A stretch of 64,000 nucleotides of DNA from Hoeflea sp. (GCA_019084245.1 JAHRFE010000013.1:62001-126000); one strand, 5' to 3'. Numbered from the stretch's first letter, positions 8,461 to 17,630 are shown. Numbers and translations: made by a program. Notes: generated by a model not told the origin, from the sequence alone.

Positions 8461-9900
8461 ATGCCTTCATGCTACAGTGACATGACCAATGGTGCATCGA
8501 GCCGTCCAATGCCAGAAATTGCAAGACCTACCCCGGCACTCTTGGCTCTAAGCTGGGTCATCGCGGCCACGATCTGCTTTGCGTTCTATAGCCTTGTCAT
8601 CATCAGGCATTTCGAAGCAGGCGGCGTCGTTGAGGATTCGGGGTGGTTCGCCTATCTGATGTCGAGCGGCGACCCGTTGTTGACCAACCCGAGATCGGTG
8701 AACGGGCTCAGCTATTACGCGCATCATCTTTCACCGGTCTTGTACATCTGGTCCATCGTCTTCAACTCTGGCTTCGGCTTTGCCGGCATAACCGGTTTTG
8801 CCCTGTATTTCGGCTTCAGTGCACTTCTTGTCCTTGTTCCGTTCGCACTGCTTTCCCTGCGCAACGGTCTGCCGGCGTGGCAAGCCTATCTGGCTGTGGC
8901 CGCCGCGGCCGTTTTCACCCTGACCAACATACCGATGATCAGGGTTCTGGACTATCCGCATTTCGAGATCGCATTTCCCGGATTGGTCGGGGTCCTGTTT
9001 CTTTGCCTGCTCCGCAAGCGTCTTCTGCCGGCGCTGATCACAATCGCCGTCATGGCGCTGGTTCGCGAAGACGGCGGGCTTTTCGCCGCCTACACGGTCA
9101 CTGTCTACTGGGCTGCGAATGTGCGTTTTGACGACAAGGCGATGGTCTCCAGATGCCTCGCTTTGTTCACTCTTTCGCTGGCCTTGTCGGTCCTCGGGAT
9201 GATCGTCCAGCATGTCTGGTTTCCCGGATTTGCGGCATTCTCCTCGAATTTCTCAGGCAATCATTTTGATCACATTACAATCGGGTTCCTGCTTCACCGC
9301 CTCGGAGCGTTGTTCACCAATTTCGGAACCGCGCCGGCAATCCTGGTCTCTGTCATCCTGGGGATGGCGAACGTGCGGTATGCCTTTCCGCTCCTGTTCA
9401 TGCTGCCGCTCATTGTCCTGCAACTGGTTTCGGTGCGCGATGTCATCGGGACGTTTCAGCTTCACTACGGCATCCCGTTTGCGATTGTGGGCTTGCTGAT
9501 CCTGATCATGGTCTTGTTCGACTCTGCAAGGACGCAACAGAGCAAAGTGGTCTGGATCGCCATCTTTGCGCTGTTGGCGGTCAATCATGCCCCGACCCGC
9601 ACATGGGTCACATGGGTGACACAGGTCCCCGAATTTTCTATCCCGGCCAGCCAACGCTACATTGAAGAGTTGACGCCCGATGAGAACCATTCGATTTGCG
9701 GATCGGTCGGTGTGCTGGCGCTTGCGCCGGACCGGTTTGCGCGGGAGCAATTCGTGAAAGGTGAGATCCCGGATCATTGCACGAGCGTTATCCTGTTCGA
9801 GGGGGATCTCGATTATCGACGCCTGCATCCGCTCATGTCCGCGCTTGCCTTCTCGCGAATTGACAAACTCAATCGGCTTGAGCTGTACCGGCGGCAGTGA
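8461..9900 (+). CDS. DUF2079-like polytopic membrane protein
   Basis: About 479 residues with ten or more membrane helices. The stretch YPHFEIAFPGLVGVLFLCLLRKRLLPALITIAVMALVREDGGLFAAY resembles the HFE...REDxGL block of the DUF2079 family, whose members are GT-C-like membrane proteins of uncertain function. A soluble C-terminal part carries two Cys (SICGSV, PDHCTSV) and is probably periplasmic. The start could be the ATG at 8461 or 8482; no clear ribosome-binding site decides. It lies 71 bases after the sulfotransferase gene in the same direction and may belong to the same transcript. Confidence 0.7.
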   Translation: MPSCYSDMTNGASSRPMPEIARPTPALLALSWVIAATICFAFYSLVIIRHFEAGGVVEDSGWFAYLMSSGDPLLTNPRSVNGLSYYAHHLSPVLYIWSIVFNSGFGFAGITGFALYFGFSALLVLVPFALLSLRNGLPAWQAYLAVAAAAVFTLTNIPMIRVLDYPHFEIAFPGLVGVLFLCLLRKRLLPALITIAVMALVREDGGLFAAYTVTVYWAANVRFDDKAMVSRCLALFTLSLALSVLGMIVQHVWFPGFAAFSSNFSGNHFDHITIGFLLHRLGALFTNFGTAPAILVSVILGMANVRYAFPLLFMLPLIVLQLVSVRDVIGTFQLHYGIPFAIVGLLILIMVLFDSARTQQSKVVWIAIFALLAVNHAPTRTWVTWVTQVPEFSIPASQRYIEELTPDENHSICGSVGVLALAPDRFAREQFVKGEIPDHCTSVILFEGDLDYRRLHPLMSALAFSRIDKLNRLELYRRQ

Positions 9901-10058
9901 CGGTACGAGGTATCAAGCGGCCAATGGGCGGATTCCAGCGAGGTTCGTTTGTTGTACGCGCAAGCGCGATTCCGGCTTGATATCCAACACCGAAGGCCAA
10001 GAAAGTGTAGGATTTCGCAGGGACGATGCTGCAGTCGCAGAGGCAGGGTGAAACCGGC

Positions 10059-11681
10059 TCAGTTTGTCCGCACGACCCGGTCAATATCCCGGGCAACATC
10101 GGACCAGGTCCGCCGGACATGGTTTGAAGCTATCCAGGCCTCGCGCGATGCCCGGTATCCGGTATCGAAAATCAGCAGTTCGGCCATCTCGATAAAAGAT
10201 TCGAGCGAGCGTGGATCGGCGTAGTCGATCAGATCGCCGCCAGCCTCGCAGATCACGTCGAGCGATGATGCGAGGACCGGCTTCGACCACGACAGGCTTT
10301 CCGTCACCGGCAGGCCCCAGCCTTCGGCCAGGCTCGGATACAGCGTGAACACGCAATTCCTGTAAAGGACGTTGAGCTCTTCATCACCAATACCCTGCAG
10401 GTGCCTGACAGGAACCTTGTCCACGTCGAGTTCACCCAGTTCACGTACCAGGTCCTCGACCATCCACCCAATCCTGCCCACCAGCAGCAACTGCGGCACG
10501 GCGCCCGAACCATGGCGCTCCGCCAGCGCTTTCCAGCAGTCTAGTGCCAGCCGATGGTTCTTGCGTATTTCCAGGGTTGAAACGAACAGCACATATTCGG
10601 TTCCGGCCAGACCAAGCCTTTCAAGCGCCAGCTCGTCGGCTCCGGGGTGCGGCGGGACTGCGTCGTTGCTGCCGAAAGGAACAACCGAAACCTTCGGATC
10701 AGCCGCGCCCTCCGATTTCAACGCGTCTATCAGACGCCTTCGTGTTGTGCGGGTGGAGGTGAGGAAGTGGTCCGTAAAGGCGGCGGATTGGCGAATGAAG
10801 GATCGAAACCGCTCTATGGTGAGCTGATTGAAATATTCGGGGTTCGTCAGCGGCAAGCAGTCATGCACAAGGTTGACATGCTTCAAGCCAGTGCAGCCGC
10901 GCATCCGGCTGACTTCGCCAAAATAGGCCGGATTTGCAGGGATCCCCAGATTCACCAGGCACGCATTTTGCGCGCCCTCGCAGGAGGCGCTGTCTTCCAA
11001 TATCGCCACCAGTGTTTCGAAACGTGTCGTCCCCGCCATGATCCTGCCGTTGGCCAGATCGAACAACCGCTGTGGATCCACGAGAACAAATCTGAGAACG
11101 ACCGGGTGAAAAAACACATACCCTGTCGTTGACTTGCCGGCACCGGGGCTGCCTGCGGCCTGGCCCAGCAGTTCGAACTGTATCCGCTGTATCCCGGTCA
11201 CTGTGTATGTTCGGGTGTTCGACCTTGCGGCATGTTCGATCAAATCCGTGACATCATAAAGAACGGGACCGGACTCGCTGCCCGGCGGAACTGGCCGAAA
11301 TCCCACAGTCTCAGGGCCCTTCCGGGGGTCATGGGAAAGCAGACTGGTCAGGAAAAGTTCGGAGATCATTGAGGCGTAGTGTCCGCTATCCGCCAGCAAC
11401 CGGTGGATCCGCAACGCCTTTGCCCGATTTCCTGTCATGGTCGCCACCTGACCGATCTGGAAATCGCATTCAATGTTGCCGTATCCCCGTCGGCGCGCCA
11501 TCCGGTAGGCTGCTTCAGCCTCTTTCAACAGCCGCCTTTCCTTGAGGCAGTGGCCATAGAGCAGCCAGGCTTCCGGGTCGGCCGGATCAAGTGCGATCGC
11601 GGTCCGGAGCAGCCATGCGGCGGGGCGCAATCTCCGCGCCGCAAGCAGTTTCCATCCCAGGCCCAGCAGCAACGGGCTCAT
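10059..11681 (-). CDS. Glycosyltransferase (GT4 type) with N-terminal TPR-like repeats
   Basis: 540 residues from the ATG at 11681. The first 110 residues are helical repeats resembling TPRs (AAWLLRTAIALDPADPEAWLLYGHCLKERRLLKEAEAAYRMARRRG). The C-terminal half is a GT-B glycosyltransferase: YVLFVSTLEIRKNH, LLLVGRIGWM, and the donor site LYRNCVFTLYPSLAEGWGLPVTESLSWSKPVLAS with the E-x7-E pattern. The middle part (residues about 150-300) starts VLYDVTDLIEHAARSNTRTYTVTGIQRIQFELL, the block found in large glycan-assembly glycosyltransferases. It lies on the same strand as the PIG-V-like gene, separated by 133 bases. The sugar is unknown. Confidence 0.82.
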   Translation of the reverse strand: MSPLLLGLGWKLLAARRLRPAAWLLRTAIALDPADPEAWLLYGHCLKERRLLKEAEAAYRMARRRGYGNIECDFQIGQVATMTGNRAKALRIHRLLADSGHYASMISELFLTSLLSHDPRKGPETVGFRPVPPGSESGPVLYDVTDLIEHAARSNTRTYTVTGIQRIQFELLGQAAGSPGAGKSTTGYVFFHPVVLRFVLVDPQRLFDLANGRIMAGTTRFETLVAILEDSASCEGAQNACLVNLGIPANPAYFGEVSRMRGCTGLKHVNLVHDCLPLTNPEYFNQLTIERFRSFIRQSAAFTDHFLTSTRTTRRRLIDALKSEGAADPKVSVVPFGSNDAVPPHPGADELALERLGLAGTEYVLFVSTLEIRKNHRLALDCWKALAERHGSGAVPQLLLVGRIGWMVEDLVRELGELDVDKVPVRHLQGIGDEELNVLYRNCVFTLYPSLAEGWGLPVTESLSWSKPVLASSLDVICEAGGDLIDYADPRSLESFIEMAELLIFDTGYRASREAWIASNHVRRTWSDVARDIDRVVRTN

Positions 11682-11814
11682 ATGCCTGGGCAGAGTTGAT
11701 CTGGTCGGCCTCGGGTGTGTCAATCCAGGCATCCTGGTTCATCTCTCAGTCGCAACGACAAACAGCACCGCTGGATCTCCTCAAAACGCAGCGTGCGGCG
11801 GCGGACAGGAGCGG

Positions 11815-13017
11815 TCAATAGACTGGCCAGCCCAATGCCCAGCCCCACATGAGAAAGGCTTCGGTCATCACCATGACAGGCAGTAGCGCAAGGCCAATCC
11901 GCGGCCAACAGGCCATCAAGCTTCCTGCCATCATGAAGAATGGCGCAATCGGAAGAACCAGCCGAAATACCGACAAGAGCCCCGCGGTGAGCAGGACGGT
12001 CAGGCCGATGAAGGCAAAAGCCGCATGAGCCCATTGCCGTTGCCAGACCATGACAATGCAGAGGCCCGTGGCCACCCAGGCGGCGATGGCGCTCGGCCAC
12101 AGAACCAGCGGGAACAGCCAGAGTTCAAGGACTGGCCGGAGCAAGGCCGCAAAAGGCCAGTCGGCCGTGCGACCCCAGGCTCTCTGAATCGTGACAAAGG
12201 CCAGGAAATCCCCGGTCCGTTCATGCAGAAACGCCATGAACCCGCCAAGCGCGAGACAGGGCAAGAGAACTGAAGCGGCGAAAGCCAAAAATCGCCGGCT
12301 GCCCAGAACCGTCAACAGGCCGGACATCCAACCCGCCTTGAGCGTCGGCGGTTTCACTTCGCGCTCGACGAAATACACCGCCATCGGCACCAGAAGCAGA
12401 ACGCCGAAATTGCGCGTCAGCACAGCCAGCGCCGCCAGACACCCCGCGGCCAGCCAATGGCCGTTGCGCGCCATCGCCAGCGTACCGACGACAAAAAGCA
12501 AAAAGGTCGATTCAGAATAGGCGGAGGAAAAGACGTGGCTTCCGGGAACCACGCAAAGCAGCACGACAGTCCATTTGGCCGCTTTGGGTCCGTAAAGATC
12601 GACCGTTTCAGCGTGGATCCAGATCAGGGCCGCAATGAAACACAGATTGGAGACCACCAGAAGCGAGACAAAGTCTGACAGACCGGTGAGATCCGCAACA
12701 ACGGCCGCGAGCATCGGGTAGAGCGGGAAAAACGCCCAGTTCGCCTGTAATGGCGTGTCTGGATTTGTGGACACCGCATGATCATAGCCCTGGCTCATTA
12801 TGCTGAGGAACCAGCCCGTGTCCCAAACGCCCCAGATATCGAGCCAAACCCGGTCATGATAGATCCAGACGTAGTCAACGGGGTTAAGCATTTGATCCCG
12901 AGCGACCAGACCGATCACCAGCATCGCCAGTCGGCTGACCAGGTAGGCAAGCAGTGGAAACAGCACCGCCGCTCGCCACCCGGCGACACCGGAGCTGAGG
13001 TTTAAATAAGAAACCAT
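11815..13017 (-). CDS. PIG-V-like mannosyltransferase family membrane protein
   Basis: 400 residues from the ATG at 13017; the open frame reaches back to 13317 but crosses into the divergent gene. About ten membrane helices are visible. Features matching the PIG-V/GPI mannosyltransferase 2 family of GT-C enzymes: RVWLDIWGVWDTGWFLSIMSQGYDH near the N-terminus (WDTGWFLSI like WDxxWYxxI), WAFFPLYPML, SSAYSESTFLLFVVGTLAMARNG and LAALAVLTRNFGVLLLVPM. GT-C enzymes use polyprenyl-phosphate sugars at the outer face of the membrane. The divergent gene at 13204 encodes a dolichol-phosphate-mannose-synthase-like enzyme, which would supply exactly such a donor. Confidence 0.82.
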   Translation of the reverse strand: MVSYLNLSSGVAGWRAAVLFPLLAYLVSRLAMLVIGLVARDQMLNPVDYVWIYHDRVWLDIWGVWDTGWFLSIMSQGYDHAVSTNPDTPLQANWAFFPLYPMLAAVVADLTGLSDFVSLLVVSNLCFIAALIWIHAETVDLYGPKAAKWTVVLLCVVPGSHVFSSAYSESTFLLFVVGTLAMARNGHWLAAGCLAALAVLTRNFGVLLLVPMAVYFVEREVKPPTLKAGWMSGLLTVLGSRRFLAFAASVLLPCLALGGFMAFLHERTGDFLAFVTIQRAWGRTADWPFAALLRPVLELWLFPLVLWPSAIAAWVATGLCIVMVWQRQWAHAAFAFIGLTVLLTAGLLSVFRLVLPIAPFFMMAGSLMACWPRIGLALLPVMVMTEAFLMWGWALGWPVY

Positions 13018-13086
13018 CTTCAACGTGCCCCGGTATTCCGGTTGTTCCTGGAGGATCCTGGCGGGGGTTTGAAACGGTCCGCCATC

Positions 13087-13108
13087 ACACCTGCGAGCCC
13101 GCAGGTGT
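13087..13108. promoter_or_regulatory. Perfect 9-bp inverted repeat in divergent promoter region
   Basis: ACACCTGCG-AGCC-CGCAGGTGT lies between the divergent PIG-V-like gene (start 13017) and the GT2-GtrA gene (start 13204). In a 186-base divergent spacer it may be an operator, or a hairpin in the leader of either transcript. No regulator gene is adjacent. Confidence 0.4.
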
Positions 13109-13203
13109 CGGCACCCTATTCGCCTTGAGCGATTCTGCAAACAGGTTGTGCAGCCCCTTCGAAATGGATAGGAAATGATCACTCCGGGAAAGCAGAATTT
13201 TTC

Positions 13204-14325
13204 ATGCGTACAGAAGACCAGCCTGACAAGCGCCAGCAACCGATGCTCTGCGTGGTGCTTCCCACATACAATGAAATCGACAATATCGGCCATGTGATCT
13301 CTGACATCGCCAGCCACGATGTCAAAGGCCGGGTGAAGCGGCTGATCTTTGTCGATGACAACAGCTCCGACGGCACCGCCGGTTTCATCAAGTCATTCAA
13401 GGATGCTACGCCCTTCGACATTGTGTGCCTGGAACGCATTGGCCGGATGGGGCTGAGTTCGGCCATCGCCGAAGGCATCATGGCGGCCGACACCGATCTT
13501 GTCGCGGTCATGGATTGTGACGGGCAGCACCGGGCGCGGGATCTTTTCGCCATGCTCGACACCGCCCTTGCCACGGATGCCGACATCGTCATCGGCTCGC
13601 GCTTCAAGGATGTTCGCAGCCAGGACAGTCACGGCGGCCTGCGGGACCGGTTGAGCAAGGTCGGAAACCGACTTGCCAATCTGATGCTCGGACATGAGCT
13701 GTCGGATCCGCTGACAGGATTTTTCATCATCAAGCGTGCCGGATTTCGCGATGTTGCGCGGCTGGCGAGCGGTTCCGGCTTCAAGATCCTGCTTGATTAT
13801 CTGTTTTACTACCGCAAACGGCCTATCCGTCTCGAGGAAGTGCAGATCACCTTTGAACCCCGGCATGGCGGGGAATCAAAGCTGGATACGCGAATCGTTC
13901 TTGAATTTGCCGACCAATTGATCAACCGCCTGAGCCAAGGCCTGATCCCTGAGCGTTTTTTCTTCTTCGCCTTGACCGGCGCGCTCGGCATCGCCGTCCA
14001 CATGCTGACCGCTTACGGGCTCCTGGCGCTTGCGGGGCTGCCTTTCCGAATCGCCATCATAGGGGCGACACTGACGGCCATGGTGTTCAATTTTTCACTC
14101 AACAACCGGATCACCTTTCGCCGGTTCCGTCTCCGAGGCCTGGCCTGGATTCGCGGGCTGGGCGGGTTCATTCTGGTGTGCAGCGTCGGCGCCGCGGCGA
14201 ATGTCGGGGTCGCAGGCTATCTCAACGACCACGACAATTCCTGGCAGATTTCGGCGCTTGCCGGTGTGATTGTCGGTACGGTTTTCAATTTTGTTCTTTC
14301 GCGGCATTTCGTCTGGAAAACCTGA
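13204..14325 (+). CDS. Polyprenyl-phosphate glycosyltransferase (GT2) fused to a GtrA domain
   Basis: 373 residues. The N-terminal 230 residues are a GT2 domain like dolichol-phosphate mannosyltransferase: VVLPTYNEIDNI, FVDDNSSDGT, and VAVMDCDGQHRARDL with the DCD metal motif, then VIGSRF and SDPLTGFFIIKR. From about residue 250 a GtrA domain follows with four membrane helices (FFFALTGALGIAVHMLTAYGLLAL, FNFSLNNRITFRRF, VGTVFNFVLSRHFVWKT). The enzyme should load a sugar onto polyprenyl phosphate, and the GtrA part may help flip it. This makes it a natural donor source for the divergent GT-C-type PIG-V-like enzyme. The ATG at 13204 begins a typical N-terminus. Confidence 0.88.
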   Translation: MRTEDQPDKRQQPMLCVVLPTYNEIDNIGHVISDIASHDVKGRVKRLIFVDDNSSDGTAGFIKSFKDATPFDIVCLERIGRMGLSSAIAEGIMAADTDLVAVMDCDGQHRARDLFAMLDTALATDADIVIGSRFKDVRSQDSHGGLRDRLSKVGNRLANLMLGHELSDPLTGFFIIKRAGFRDVARLASGSGFKILLDYLFYYRKRPIRLEEVQITFEPRHGGESKLDTRIVLEFADQLINRLSQGLIPERFFFFALTGALGIAVHMLTAYGLLALAGLPFRIAIIGATLTAMVFNFSLNNRITFRRFRLRGLAWIRGLGGFILVCSVGAAANVGVAGYLNDHDNSWQISALAGVIVGTVFNFVLSRHFVWKT

Positions 14326-14384
14326 GCAGCGGGTCCGCCGCCGCGATATCAGATCGATGCAATCCATTCAGCGGCGGCGTTGGC

Positions 14385-15272
14385 TCACGAGCCCTTTTTC
14401 GCTCTGTGCTCGCGGAAGAAGATGAACAGCCCGGCTGCAATGATGACTGCGGCGCCCGCGAGCATGGCCGGGCGCGGCGCGTCGCCGAAGACGATGAAGC
14501 CGAACACCACCGCCCAGAACAGGAGCGTGTACTGGAACGGCGCGACGACAGCCGCGTCGGCCAGCTTCATCGCGCGGTTGACGCAGACATGCGCCACCAT
14601 GGCGACGACGCCGAGCCCAGCGAGCAGCGCCAGGTCGAAGGCGGACGGCTGGACCCAGCCGAACGGCGCCGTCACCAGGCCGAGCAGCCCGGCGCCGACA
14701 ATCTGCCAGAACACCAGCACCTTGTCGGGAGTGCCCCTCAGTGCGCGACCTGAGAGCATCATGAAGGCGAAGCAGAACGATCCGAATATCGATATCAGCG
14801 CCGGCGCGGTCAGGGTCGCTGCCGAGGGCTCGAGCGCAATGATCACGCCGACAAAGCCGATGAAGATCGCCGTCCAGCGTCGCCAGCCGACCTGTTCGCC
14901 GAGCAGGAAGGGCGAGAGGGCGGCAACGTAGATCGGCGCCGCCAGCCAGTAGGTCATGACGTCGGCCAGCGGCAGGTAGATGACCGCGAAGTAGAAGGCG
15001 TAGACCTCGATCGAGGAGAGCGCCACGCGCAGCGCCTGCATGCCCGGCCGCTCGACGGTGACCAGCGGCCGCCAGCCCATGCGCCAAATCAAGGGCGAAA
15101 GCACCACCAGCGCGGCGATGCTGCGGATCAGCAGCACCTGGCCGACCGAATAGGTCGCCACCAGCCACTTGCCCAGCGTGTCGTTGAGCGCAAACATGAA
15201 GATGCCGAGCAGCATCACCGCGATGCCGAGGCGGGCGTTGGGGGAGTGAAGTGCAACGGCGACGGCGGTCAT
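14385..15272 (-). CDS. EamA/DMT-family transporter
   Basis: 295 residues with ten hydrophobic helices in two five-helix EamA repeats. Seen: GIAVMLLGIFMFALNDTLGKWLV at the start, the end of repeat 1 with WRRWTAIFIGFVGVIIAL, and the matching repeat 2 end with RPAMLAGAAVIIAAGLFIFFREHR. DMT exporters move small metabolites or amino acids out of the cell; the substrate cannot be told. Its start codon overlaps the stop of the small upstream frame by 4 bases (ATGA), which suggests translational coupling. Confidence 0.88.
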   Translation of the reverse strand: MTAVAVALHSPNARLGIAVMLLGIFMFALNDTLGKWLVATYSVGQVLLIRSIAALVVLSPLIWRMGWRPLVTVERPGMQALRVALSSIEVYAFYFAVIYLPLADVMTYWLAAPIYVAALSPFLLGEQVGWRRWTAIFIGFVGVIIALEPSAATLTAPALISIFGSFCFAFMMLSGRALRGTPDKVLVFWQIVGAGLLGLVTAPFGWVQPSAFDLALLAGLGVVAMVAHVCVNRAMKLADAAVVAPFQYTLLFWAVVFGFIVFGDAPRPAMLAGAAVIIAAGLFIFFREHRAKKGS

Positions 15273-15625
15273 GCGCTCAAGGCCGGGCGGGTGTCGGACA
15301 AAGTCAGGCGCCGGCCGCTATCGGGCGCGGTGATCCCTGAACCCATCACCAGGCCATGAGCCATCGGAGCGAGGGCGCTGACCTCGACGATACCGGCGAT
15401 CTTGCGCGCCTGGGAAGGTCCGCCCGGCCAGGAGAGGCCAGGCATGGCGGCGCCCGTGAAGTCGGCGGCAGGACAATCACGGAAGGCAGAGGGATCGGAA
15501 ACCGTCCCCGATGCGCAGATCATGGTTGCATGCAGTCCCATTGGCAAAATCCATTCTGATGGTTCCAGGGAATCGACGTGAGCGCGCAAGTCGTCAGGCA
15601 GCGAACAATGCTGCATGGACTCCAC
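15269..15625 (-). CDS. Hypothetical protein, possibly a gene remnant
   Basis: 118 residues. No family was recognised, and no domain, signal peptide or membrane helix is evident. Codon choice is moderately like that of real genes here, and the stop overlaps the EamA start by 4 bases, an arrangement usual for genuine operon partners. The N-terminal third reads less like protein than the C-terminal half (ARKIAGIVEVSALAPMAHGLVMGSGI), so this may be the tail of a once longer gene. The start at 15625 is arbitrary. Confidence 0.35.
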   Translation of the reverse strand: MESMQHCSLPDDLRAHVDSLEPSEWILPMGLHATMICASGTVSDPSAFRDCPAADFTGAAMPGLSWPGGPSQARKIAGIVEVSALAPMAHGLVMGSGITAPDSGRRLTLSDTRPALSA

Positions 15626-15660
15626 GTGAGACTGTAAATCAGCGCCGAAACCCTCAAATG

Positions 15661-16383
15661 CTACTTTCCCTCAAGCCATTCCTGCAGTTCCGCCTCGGCC
15701 CGCTCGACCGCGCTGTAATTCAGCAGCTTGCGCAGGAAGGCCACCGTGACCGCGCGGGCGCGGAGATTGAAGCGGCCGTCCTCGTTGTCGTCGCCCGAGG
15801 TCTGATAGACATCGAGCTTGTCGTAGAGGTTCTGAAGACGGTTCTGCACGCTGCGCAGCGACAGGCTGCGGCGCCTGGCAATGGTCCGGTCGGTCAGGCC
15901 GAGCGCGATGTCGATGAGGATCTCGTATTCGGAATCGGTGAAGCCGTTGGTCTGACCGAGGCTCTTTTGCTGGAGGCCCCGCACCTCGCGGTCGATGACG
16001 CACTGGCTCTCGATGAAGATCGAGCGCAGCGCAAGCCTCAGCCGCTCATCGGAGGCCGACTTCAGCACGTAGCCATAGGCGGCGCCGTCGGGAACGATGC
16101 GCGAGACACCGCGGACATAGGCCTCGTCCGAGTAGTTCGACCAGAACAGGATGTGGGTCTCGGGCCGCTCCTTCCAGATCGTGCGCGCCGCCTCGATGCC
16201 GTTGCGGGTCGCCATCTGCAGATCCATGACGATATGCGCGGATTTGTGGTCGCGGGCGAGCTTCTCGCCGGCAAGCCCGTTCTCCGCCTCGATCACCGTG
16301 TCGCATTCGGGCAGGGCGGCAATCACCGCCTCGTGCAGATAGGTGCGATGCAACGGGTCGTCCTCAACGATCAGAACCTTCAT
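15661..16383 (-). CDS. Response regulator with receiver and LuxR-type HTH
   Basis: 240 residues. The receiver domain (about 1-120) has the acidic pocket E7-D8-D9, the phosphoacceptor D54 in IVMDLQM and the conserved Lys in YVLKSASDE. The C-terminal LuxR/NarL-type HTH (about 145-195) reads FTDSEYEILIDIALGLTDRTIARRRSLSLRSVQNRLQNLYDKL. It is encoded together with the sensor kinase gene by a 4-base overlap (16380-16383), so the two form a pair. The likely targets are the divergent sugar ABC importer genes starting at 17906. Confidence 0.9.
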   Translation of the reverse strand: MKVLIVEDDPLHRTYLHEAVIAALPECDTVIEAENGLAGEKLARDHKSAHIVMDLQMATRNGIEAARTIWKERPETHILFWSNYSDEAYVRGVSRIVPDGAAYGYVLKSASDERLRLALRSIFIESQCVIDREVRGLQQKSLGQTNGFTDSEYEILIDIALGLTDRTIARRRSLSLRSVQNRLQNLYDKLDVYQTSGDDNEDGRFNLRARAVTVAFLRKLLNYSAVERAEAELQEWLEGK

Positions 16384-17630
16384 ACCGCCCCCTCCCCAAG
16401 GTTTTCCGCGCCGGCCGGCTGCGCAAGCGGCAGCACCACGCGGACCACGGTACCACGATTGTTGGGCCCCGACGCGATGGTGAAGCGCGCGGAGATCAGC
16501 CGGGCGCGGGTCTGCATGTTGTCGATGCCCCCGCCGATCCGCTTGCGCGTCCTTGCCTGTCCGCTGCCGTCATCGGAAATCTCGATCACCAGCCGGTCCT
16601 CATCCGCGGCGAGGCGGACCGTGATGGCAAGCGGGGCGGCATGGCGCACTGCATTGTTGATCGCCTCCTGCGCGATGCGGAACAGGGCCACGCTGACGGT
16701 CGGCTCCAGTTGGTCCAGGGCGCCATGGGTTTCATCGGTGAGGCCCCATTCGGTGGCGGAGCCCGTGTCCCGCGTCGAGCGATCCAGATGGTGTTCGATC
16801 GCCTGGGCGAGGCCGAAGAGCTGGAGGACGGAGGGCTTTGCCTGCTCGATGATCTGCCGCAGGTCCTGCATGCAATGCTGCAGGGACCGGGAGACGGGCT
16901 CCAGCGCCTCGGGCGCCACTTCGTTCGCGCGCGACAGGCGGTCGATCCGGCGGGCGAGGCGCGTCAGGTCGGCAAGCGTCTGGTCGTGCAGGTCCATGCC
17001 GATGCGCTGGCGTTCCTGCTCCAGCGCTTCGGTAAGCTTCAGCGCGCCGAGCCTCAGGCCCTCTTCGCGCGCCCGCGCCTCGGCCTCGACGATGGCCGAG
17101 CGCTGGGCCTGTTCGGCGGCGCGCAGGGCGAAGAAATAGGGTGTCAGAAGATCGGCGATGATCCGGGCGCGCTCGACATCCTCCATGGTGTAGACATTGG
17201 CTCTTTGCGACGAACACGAAAGCGCCGCTATGATCGTGCCCTGCACCTTCATCGGCACATGCAGACGGCTCCTCAGCGACTGTTCGAAGATCGGTCGCTT
17301 GAACGCGCCCTCGAAGTGGAAGCGCGGATCCGTCATGGCGTCGTCGGCAAGCAGATAATCCACCTCGCCCCAGAGCAGCGAGCGGATCGGGCTGTTGACC
17401 ACCGGCGCGCCCGCAAGCTCGCCCCAGGCGGTCTCGATTCCTGTCTCGTAGGCCGTGTGGTAGTTGCCATCCTCCAAAAGCACGCAGACATCGAGATGGT
17501 CGTGCGGGACGATATGCGCGACTTCGGCTGCGACCGAACGAATGGCCGAGCGAAAGTCGAGCTGTCCCGCAAGCAGCCTGCAAATGCCCAGGTAATGGTC
17601 GATCAGCGCTGCCGGCGCGAGATGCAGCAT
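16380..17630 (-). CDS. GAF-domain sensor histidine kinase (HisKA_3 / NarL-partner type)
   Basis: 416 residues from the ATG at 17630, chosen because GGGAGGA lies 6-7 bases upstream; the frame is open to 17912 but would then overlap the divergent gene. A GAF-like sensor occupies about residues 20-170. A coiled-coil linker (AEQAQRSAIVEAEARAREEG) leads to the HisKA_3 dimerisation helix ERQRIGMDLHDQTLADLTRLARR with the phosphorylated H215. A HATPase_c domain follows with N-box EAINNAVRHA and G-box SDDGSGQ. No membrane segment is visible, so it should sense an intracellular signal, perhaps a sugar-derived metabolite. It partners the adjacent response regulator. Confidence 0.9.
   Translation of the reverse strand: MLHLAPAALIDHYLGICRLLAGQLDFRSAIRSVAAEVAHIVPHDHLDVCVLLEDGNYHTAYETGIETAWGELAGAPVVNSPIRSLLWGEVDYLLADDAMTDPRFHFEGAFKRPIFEQSLRSRLHVPMKVQGTIIAALSCSSQRANVYTMEDVERARIIADLLTPYFFALRAAEQAQRSAIVEAEARAREEGLRLGALKLTEALEQERQRIGMDLHDQTLADLTRLARRIDRLSRANEVAPEALEPVSRSLQHCMQDLRQIIEQAKPSVLQLFGLAQAIEHHLDRSTRDTGSATEWGLTDETHGALDQLEPTVSVALFRIAQEAINNAVRHAAPLAITVRLAADEDRLVIEISDDGSGQARTRKRIGGGIDNMQTRARLISARFTIASGPNNRGTVVRVVLPLAQPAGAENLGEGAV

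Noticed and set aside
15511-17139. 542-codon plus-strand frame across the response regulator and kinase genes
   Set aside because: Antisense to two clear two-component genes; the translation is low-complexity and Ser/Arg-rich.
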